Shown piece after piece: positions 57,211 through 64,000 of a DNA stretch of 64,000 nt. The stretch's first letter is position 1. Each line of letters opens with the position of its first letter. The stretch spans positions 7,929,972-7,993,971 of the forward strand of contig NC_079210.1 in NCBI RefSeq assembly GCF_026745355.1. Reading direction: 5' to 3'. Made by a program: the position numbers and the translations under genes. This stretch comes from Beta vulgaris subsp. vulgaris (Eukaryota > Streptophyta > Magnoliopsida > Caryophyllales > Amaranthaceae). The notes under the pieces were generated by a model that worked only from the letters and a program-made list of their open reading frames with translations, did no database searches and was not told the origin of the DNA.

Positions 57211-60200
57211 ATGGACAAAAAATCAAACCCCAATTCAATGCGAGTCCTAATTCGTCCTCCTGCAACTCCTCAACCCTCACCATCATCATCCTCATCCTCC
57301 TCCACAACTCCTCCTTCCGGCGTCGTCGTCGTCGGATTCATCGGCCGACGACACGGCGATGTTTCGCAGGTCATCAATCGAATTCTGGACTCCAATGTCT
57401 TCGGTTCGGGCCGAGCCGATTCTCCCCTCGGCATTTCCCTTGAGAATCAACACTTGTTGCTCACTGATCAGCTTAAGCATTGGTTCAACAATCGAAGAAT
57501 TAGCTATCATCTTGATGAACTTAAGAATTTGCTCTTTCTTCAAATGTCTTCAACTACATGTCCAGCTATGAGGTCTCTTTCTGGGGTTGATTCTCTTCTT
57601 GATGACCAATATTTTGGGGACCTTCAGGGTATGCTCTTCATGTTCACGGTAAATTCTTTCTTTCCTCTCTTTTTATCCGAATTGAACTTACTTATTAGAC
57701 TTTATCGGAACTTATTTTATAAAGGGTTAGAGCGTATTGGTTCAACTTATAGCTTATCGTAACTTATTAGAACTTGTTGGAACTTATTGTACATGATAGT
57801 AATCAGTAAGTCCTGTCTAAGAATACCTTGGTAAGGCAGTACTGATTAATCTATAACACCGGACACCGGTTCACTAAAAGAGTCACTTTAGAAGTTAGTA
57901 AGTTACAATGGTCACTTTTAGATAATGAGTTGTGTGTATCTTGAAAGGGGTTACTTCTAGTATAAGTGACCCTTTTAGGACAAAGTTATTATCGTTTTGC
58001 TATAGGTCATGGTAAGACAGACTTATATGAGATTTTATGTATACCCGAAACTTATGTGGTTTTTAGGTGAAGAGAACATATCCTTATACTATTCATTTGA
58101 AGTTGTATTTTGTAGGAGGGAATTTATGTTATTTTATCGTACACTTAACTAATTAGTTGAGTCCATCAATAGTTAGACAAACAGTTGAAATATTTACTAA
58201 CAAAAGAAATTAAGGAGAAGTGATATTTGGTAACATTGACACTCTCCTCTGAAAAAATTGCAATTAAGGAGAGGTAGCTTATCTACTATGATACATGAAG
58301 TTGTAAATATTACTTATCTTTTTAGATTATACAGAAGATTACTTTGTTTTTGGGACAAAGTGAGTAGTTATCTTTGTAATTTGTTTTATTGGATGTATAC
58401 AAATAAGAAGAAGAAGGTAATATCAAGAACATGGTAATTTTGAGTACATGGAAAGGGTTCGGCAACGTAATTCAACTCTTGAACTTGTTTAACTTAGTCC
58501 GTAGGGAACTGGAATAGGGGGAAACTCTGATAGAGTTTACATGTTCTACAACATGGTTTGTGAGATCTAGTTGACTACTACTTAATGTGGTTCTGGTCTC
58601 TTCTACATCTGTGTTTTCTCAAAGGCATGAAATGAAAATAATTTAGTGAAGCAATTGTGATTTTGACTCCTAATTAAGCATCTCAAACTTTTAAGCTTGA
58701 TCTTTTAATGTTTAGCAAGTTTTAAATGGTTTCTGTTGAATTCTATTATTTTTTCCTGGGAATTCGTCTCCAAGACTTTGAGACATAATTTGGAACTCAC
58801 ATGCCATTGCAGGTTTGCCATGTAATTATCTACGTCCAAGAGGGGTCACGTTTTGATACGCAGGTTCTAAAAACCTTACGAGTGCTGCAATCTGCAAAAC
58901 ATGCTCTGATGCCTTTCTTAAGATCACATAGTATATTGCCTTCAGTTACTAGACCTTCATCGTCATCTTCTCGTCCTCCTACACCAGCAACATCCTCTAA
59001 GAGTCCTTCCCCACGAAGAGGCAGTTCAAATCGAAACAGTTCTATATCTGGCATGTCAAACTTAGGTTCATATGCTGCACTATTTCCTGGGCAGTGCACT
59101 CCTGTTACGCTCTTTGCTTTTGTTGATGATTTCTCAGAAATGGCCAAGTCCAGTGCTGTGGTTGAGGAGGCAAATGAATCCTCCTCTAGTCAGTTAGGTT
59201 TGGGTAGCTTGGCTAGATCAAATCTTCCAGTGAAGGGTTCTAGTTCGGTTGTTGTGCTGTCTCGCCCAACAAATAAGTGTGAAGGTGGTTTATTTAAGAA
59301 ATTGCAATCTTCAGTTGAAGCCCAGATTCGATTTTTAATAAAAAAATGCCGGACACTTACGGGTTCTGAAAGTAGTAGTCAGTTAGGTTCAAGAAGTGGT
59401 GCTACATCTGGATTGGCTCCCTTACTAACCCTTGATGCATCTAGAGCTGTTGTGCTTTTAGACAGCTCTGGTATTTTGAGGGGCGAGTCTCTTGATTTTG
59501 CCACAGGCCTTGTAGAAGATGTTTTGAGTGGAAAGGCAACGCCCGATGCTTTGTTGCTTGAAAGTCATAGTCAGAGTGGAATTAAGGATGACATTGTGAC
59601 TCTAAAGGAGTTTATTTTTAGGCAGGCTGACATTCTAAGGGGAAGAGGGGGGCTGATTACAAATGCCAACAGTGGTTCAGCGTCAGGCGTTGGTATGGTT
59701 GCTGTTGCAGCTGCCGCGGCCGCGGCAGCATCTGCAGCATCTGCTGCTTCCGGAAGAGTGACTAGTGTTCCTGAGCTTCCAAGCTTAGAGATGTGGTTGT
59801 GTTCCAGCCAACTAATTCTAAAAGGAATATTGTCTGCAATACCTGGTTCTGTTGATGACACTGATATAATCAGAAGGAAATTTCGGCAACGGAATGCTGG
59901 CCCGCCTCCTGTTGATGGGGGTGCTCCTAAAGGTGTTGATCCACTTGGCACTGCAGTGTTTCTGTTGGAGAGTGGGAAGGGGATCAACAGAAAATTTTCT
60001 GCAGTATGGTGTGAAAGAGCCCTACCAGCTGCTATGGAAGTTTATTTGAAAGACCTGCCTCCCTGTTATCCAACATCAAAGCATGAAGCTCAGTTGACAA
60101 AGGCTCTGAATGCCTTCCACTCAATGGTAAAGGGTCCTGCTTTGCAAGAATTCAAGAAAAAGTTGGAGGATGAATGCATGTCAATCTGGAAGTCTGGGAG

Positions 60201-62577
60201 GCAATTATGTGATGCTATAAGTTTGACAGGAAAACCGTGCATGCACCAGAGACATGATGTCAAGAACGATGGGTTTGCTTCAGATGCGGGCAAGGAACAT
60301 AGCAGTGGATTTGTATTTCTTCATGCTTGTGCTTGTGGCCGCTCTCGACAATTACGAGCTGACCCTTTTGATTTTGAGTCTGCGAATACCAAATTTAATA
60401 TATTTTCTGATTGTGATAAGCTTCTTCCTACATTGCAACTGCCAAAAGTTAGTGATAATTGGCCTATTCAGCCTTCATCATGGAATGTTGTTCGCCTTGG
60501 AGGCACACAGTACTATGATCCTTCTAAAGGTTTGCTTCAAGCTGGGTTTTCTTACAATCAAAAGTTCCTTTTAAGATGGACTGTTGTTCTTGAGAAAGAT
60601 AAGCACTCAACTGTCTCATTCGCTAATGCTTTGAGGCAAGGTTCCTTCCGCAGTAAACCAGACTTAAAACTCGAAAGTGCTGTCAAGGATGCTAAAAGAA
60701 GTACAGTACTGGTGGAGCCAGGTGAAGTCGAAAGTGGAGTTGAAGGCAACGTGAAAGTTGTGGATGATTCTATATCTGATCATAGAAAGATTAGTTTTGG
60801 TAGAGGTCTTCCAATTACCACAATGAAAAAAGCTTTTTCTGAGGTTGTTGCTGGATCAACATCTTCCAATTCAGCATTTCCCCCCTTACAGCCAAAGGCA
60901 CAATTGACATCTGGTCCTGGAAAAAATGTTAAGAAGATTGCCGTAAGAGTTGCAAGTACAGAGAAGATTAACATTTCTGCTAGTGATGCTCAAAGGTCTG
61001 AAAAATCTGAAGAGATCCATTCTGCAGGAGCAGAAAACTCAACTGGAATAAACAATGTTGGCCATGTTAATGCTAACCCCTTCTTGCATATAGGTACCAC
61101 TGTAATTCCATTGAATGTCGATGATCGCAAAAATGCTTCTGAGATGATTAATACCCATGGGGGGAAGACTAGTTTTGATCCATCTGTCAGGCACTTTGTA
61201 GTCTATGTTGGTTTTGAGCATGAATGTCCTCGTGGCCACCGATTTATATTATCTTCAGAGCTTCTGGACCAACTTGGGCAACCATACTCTTTGCCTGAAG
61301 AATCTCAGGTTATACGTCCTGCGGAAATTGGTAACCGTAAGCATAGGGGTTCCTTGAAATTCAGTAAGAGTGATATTCACGGTAAAGCTCATCGACTGCC
61401 AAATGGTAATGCTGCAGTAATGCACAAGCTAAGCAGCATGGAAGCTAAAGCTGTGGTTGATAGTGGTATTATTATGGATGAGATATCTTTGTCCAAGTCA
61501 CTGGAGCAGACACCCCGTGATTCGTCAATGCTACCTAATTCTGGCACAGATTCTCATCAGGGTCACCGTTCTCTGAATGTTGAGAATAACGGGCCTGCCT
61601 TTTCATTGCTTAACAGAAGTTTACCACTGTACATGAATTGCCCACATTGCAGAGCATCAAAGAATAAGGATGTTCAAAATTTGAAGTTTGCCAGCACAAT
61701 ATCTCAGTTACAGAGGATTTTTGTGGTAAGCAAATCTTAATAACCACTCTCCTTAGTATTAGATATTCTATTGTATTGATAGTTTGATACACTGACCGCT
61801 GTGGTAGAAAATATTAATTGAATTACATGAGCACTGCTTTTCTATAGTTGAATACTTGAATGTGCTTACCATAATTTTGAAATGGAAAATGAGACATGAA
61901 TAACCCCTACTTTCACCCATCTATAATCCCAACTATTTGTAATAGACTAGCCTAGGGGGATAGGGGTATTTTAGTAATATACACTAGTTAATATGTTAGC
62001 TTGGGGAGTAAGGCAAATACTCTATAAATAGAGGATATTAGGGAGAGAAGAGGATATGAAGAAAATATTTGAAAGTTCATTTTAGTGGTTAGCTTTGGGA
62101 GTGTGTCAAGTCACTCGAAAACTTGATTATCTATCCTTATTTTCTGTTATTTCCATTGTTATCAATCAAAAATCATCATCTTCTTCCATATTTTTACTAC
62201 CCAAATTTATCTGTTCATTACACTATTACTTATCTTCTGAAAGTATTCTGAGTTTTTGGATTATTTAGAAGTGATCTCAACGGGGACCTTCCCAAAATAA
62301 TCAAACTCTTTTTTTTTTTTTTTTTCGCTGATCCATTTTGGGTGTATGACTCTATGGTATATAGAAGAAGTAAGAACGTGGATAATTTAGTTAGGTTTAT
62401 TTTTGGGAAAAAAATTGATGAAAGTTGGGATTATTTATGTCAATTTTTTTTAAAGTGGTCTCTTCCATGAAAATGAGGCCTACATGTGAGCGATTTAACT
62501 AAATATGCTATTATTGGGTGCAGGTTACACCTCCATTTCCTGTTGTACTAGCAACCAACCCTGTTGTACAATTTGAG
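57211..62577 (+). CDS. SMG8: SMG8-like nonsense-mediated mRNA decay factor (5' part, runs off the window)
   Basis: SMG8 works with SMG9 to control the SMG1 kinase that phosphorylates UPF1 in nonsense-mediated decay. Exons seen: 57211-57648, 58813-61725 and 62524-62577, all GT-AG and phase 0, giving 1135 residues. The last exon or exons lie beyond the right edge, since exon 3 ends at a donor and the protein stops at VVLATNPVVQFE, before the usual C-terminus. Visible parts: an N-terminal G-domain-like start VVVVGFIGRRHGDVSQVINRIL (about 38-59) and VCHVIIYVQEGSRFDTQVLKTL (about 147-168); a poly-Ala run near 445-460; Cys/His stretches GKPCMHQRHD (about 616-625), ACACGRSRQLRADPFDF (about 650-666), HECPRGHRF (about 947) and CPHCRASK (about 1089). 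The start ATG is the first in frame. Recognition is from remembered family motifs. Confidence 0.88.
57649..58812 (+). other. SMG8 intron 1
   Basis: The 1164-bp intron runs from GTAAAT to TTGCAG. Near 57687-57790 it has 'aacttattagaacttgttggaacttattg', like the reversed CCAATAAGTTC units of the Tourist element at 38887-40201, so a scrap of that family may be here. Confidence 0.75.
61938..62222 (+). repeat. Solo LTR in SMG8 intron 2
   Basis: It starts TGTAATAG, ends TTCATTACA, and is flanked by perfect 5-bp duplications CTATT (61933-61937 and 62223-62227). The 285-bp unit has a TATA-like CTATAAATAGAGG near 62021 and no internal retrotransposon sequence, as expected after recombination between two LTRs. 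Orientation is inferred from the TATA-like box, and a copia-type element is likely from its size. Confidence 0.88.
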
Positions 62578-62654
62578 GTATGCACTCAACATTTCCTCTA
62601 ACTTTTACCAAAGTGGAGAGTGAGATATGTAGTTGAAAATTAACATGAATTATA

Positions 62655-62869
62655 TCCTCCGTTTTTAAATGGCATGTTGACCACAATTCCACTCATGAGA
62701 ATATTGTTTTTTAGGGTTAATATTGCATGTTGGATAATGTAAATTGACATGTAATATGCCATTGATGATGTAAGTCACCTATAATCTTACATTGATACTA
62801 TAAGGCCTTTAAGGAGTTGCATTGGTCTTGTTAAATGGCTACTATGCCTTATACAAAGAATAGAGGAAG
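62655..62869. mobile_element. Degenerate Stowaway-like MITE in SMG8 intron 3
   Basis: The left end TCCTCCGTTTTTAAATGG follows TA (62653-62654), and the reversed right end CTTCCTCTATTCTTTG is bounded by TA (62870-62871). Size (215 bp) fits, but the inverted ends are only partly matched. Confidence 0.55.
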
Positions 62870-63604
62870 TACCTCTTATGCTTGATAATTGTCTTCAAAC
62901 TCGTAGCAATATCTTGTGTGAACTATTTTGTGCACTATGGTTTATGAGATCATTGGCCTTAATTTATATTTACATATTGTGTTCTAGAAAATACTATAAT
63001 TTAAAATTGTTTTATTTGGAAAATTTGGGAGGACAATAGTCAAGAGGTGTTGTCATAGAAGTTTATGAGGTTTTTTAATTTTTCAAATTGTTATAATTTT
63101 CAAAACTTGGTATACTTCCCCTCTATAGCTTGATATGGGACCTTGGTTCTATTTTAGTTGCTCAGGATTCCTTGCAAAAAATAAGGGTAATTAGATGATT
63201 AATTGGTTCCACTAAAAAAAAGGTGATTAATTGGTTGAAGATGTGGCTCACCATCTGTGTTTGTATCAATAAGACAACTGGTAATGTTCTCTTCTCTTGT
63301 TGGAGACGGGTTCCCTCAAATTGTTTTAGCATTAGTATCTCTTGCTTCATACATGATTTTTTTGATCTGATGATGTTTAGAGACCGGGCAATAGAGAGTT
63401 GCGTAATACAGGAAGAGAGAAAATAAACCCGTGTTTTGGAGGGATAATGATGTATACAGCTTATCTTCCCCTGTCTTATGGCAGAAGTGTTTACCGGATT
63501 CTTGTTTAAGAAGAGCAAGTGTCAAAATTAGGGAAGCAAGTATCAAAGTTGGCTTCCAAACAATTAGGATAAAGAAGGGAACCTTTTAAATGTCTTTGAC
63601 CATG

Positions 63605-63827
63605 ATTAACACGATGATGATTGATCTTGATATAGCTATCAAGTGTTTTGTGCCCCTTATTCATTTGGGAGTTGAAGGTCTGGATTATCCCGAGAAAGGG
63701 TAGAATTGGATGGGGATTAACAGGATGATGGTTGATCTTGATATAGCTATCAAGTGTTTTGTGCCCCCTTATTCATTTGGAATTTGAAGGTCTTGATTAT
63801 CCCGACAAAGGGTAGAATTGGATGGGA
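63605..63827. repeat. Tandem duplication, 111-bp period
   Basis: Copy 1 (63605-63715) and copy 2 (63716-63827) share long runs such as GATATAGCTATCAAGTGTTT and AAAGGGTAGAATTGGATGGG. Only a handful of substitutions and a 1-bp indel separate them, so the duplication is recent compared with the nearby transposons. Confidence 0.92.
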
Positions 63828-64000
63828 GTATGCCTGTTTATTTTTGCTAGTAGTTAGACTGTGAGAGTGCAATGCCTGATTTCTTGGGTGCCTTATAGGA
63901 GGTGGTTTTCTTCATTGTGAGGGTCTAAGCATTATGATTGCAGATTTCCTGTTTCTGCTTAGTCTGATTAAGCTTTTTGTACGCATATCTCTACGACATT

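Larger units (their letters stand above)
62578..64000 (+). other. SMG8 intron 3 (runs past the window)
   Basis: Donor GTATGC at 62578. No exon matching the expected C-terminus is visible before 64000. It contains a degenerate Stowaway-like MITE (62655-62869) and a 111-bp tandem duplication (63605-63827). Confidence 0.7.

Noticed and set aside
59571..59987. 138-codon minus-strand frame
   Set aside because: Shadow of the SMG8 exon 2 coding strand.

Overview
This is nuclear DNA from a eudicot plant. The evidence is intron-containing plant genes with GT-AG junctions, AT-rich intergenic DNA and plant transposon families. The plastid Cu/Zn superoxide dismutase resembles the spinach protein as I remember it, so the species is probably in the Caryophyllales (inference from memory, no search run). 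No prokaryotic features, CRISPR arrays, rRNA or convincing tRNA genes were seen.

Three host genes are supported. (1) A single-exon ZAT5-type C2H2 zinc-finger repressor lies on the minus strand (32859-33887). (2) A complete plastid Cu/Zn superoxide dismutase gene, CSD2, lies on the minus strand (43846-49966). I rebuilt it from eight exons, including a final 26-bp exon beyond a 4.6-kb intron, and it carries a probable miR398 site in exon 4. (3) The 5' part of an SMG8-like nonsense-mediated-decay gene lies on the plus strand (57211-62577 visible) and runs off the right edge.

Most of the rest is layered transposable elements. A complete but decayed 12.7-kb SIRE/Maximus-type Ty1/copia element (5534-18213) has LTRs, PBS, a decayed PPT, a gag-pol region, an env-like region and a perfect 5-bp target duplication (ATATC). 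It holds a CACTA element (13298-15245, TSD TAT) in the env-like region and a 91-bp Stowaway-like MITE in the 5' LTR, with empty sites in two related LTRs. After it come a deleted PIF/Harbinger element with a transposase-tail remnant, a SINE candidate, a Helitron (20385-21027) and a truncated minus-strand SIRE copy (about 23440-27303).

Right of the ZAT gene lie a truncated copia element, an LTR-like block, a LINE RNase H tail split by a Tourist/Harbinger element (38887-40201) and an antisense LINE reverse-transcriptase relic. Upstream of CSD2 (50311 to about 54730) two different copia elements are fused in frame, and the 3' LTR of one lies about 345 bp upstream of the CSD2 start codon, pointing at it. 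A long-TIR MULE (55565-56972, 9-bp TSD) ends about 230 bp before the SMG8 start codon. SMG8 intron 2 contains a solo LTR (61938-62222, TSD CTATT).

I found no evidence of a new enzymatic or defence system. The most interesting signals are how transposons sit against the CSD2 and SMG8 promoters, the in-frame copia chimera, and several elements whose ends can be set to the base.
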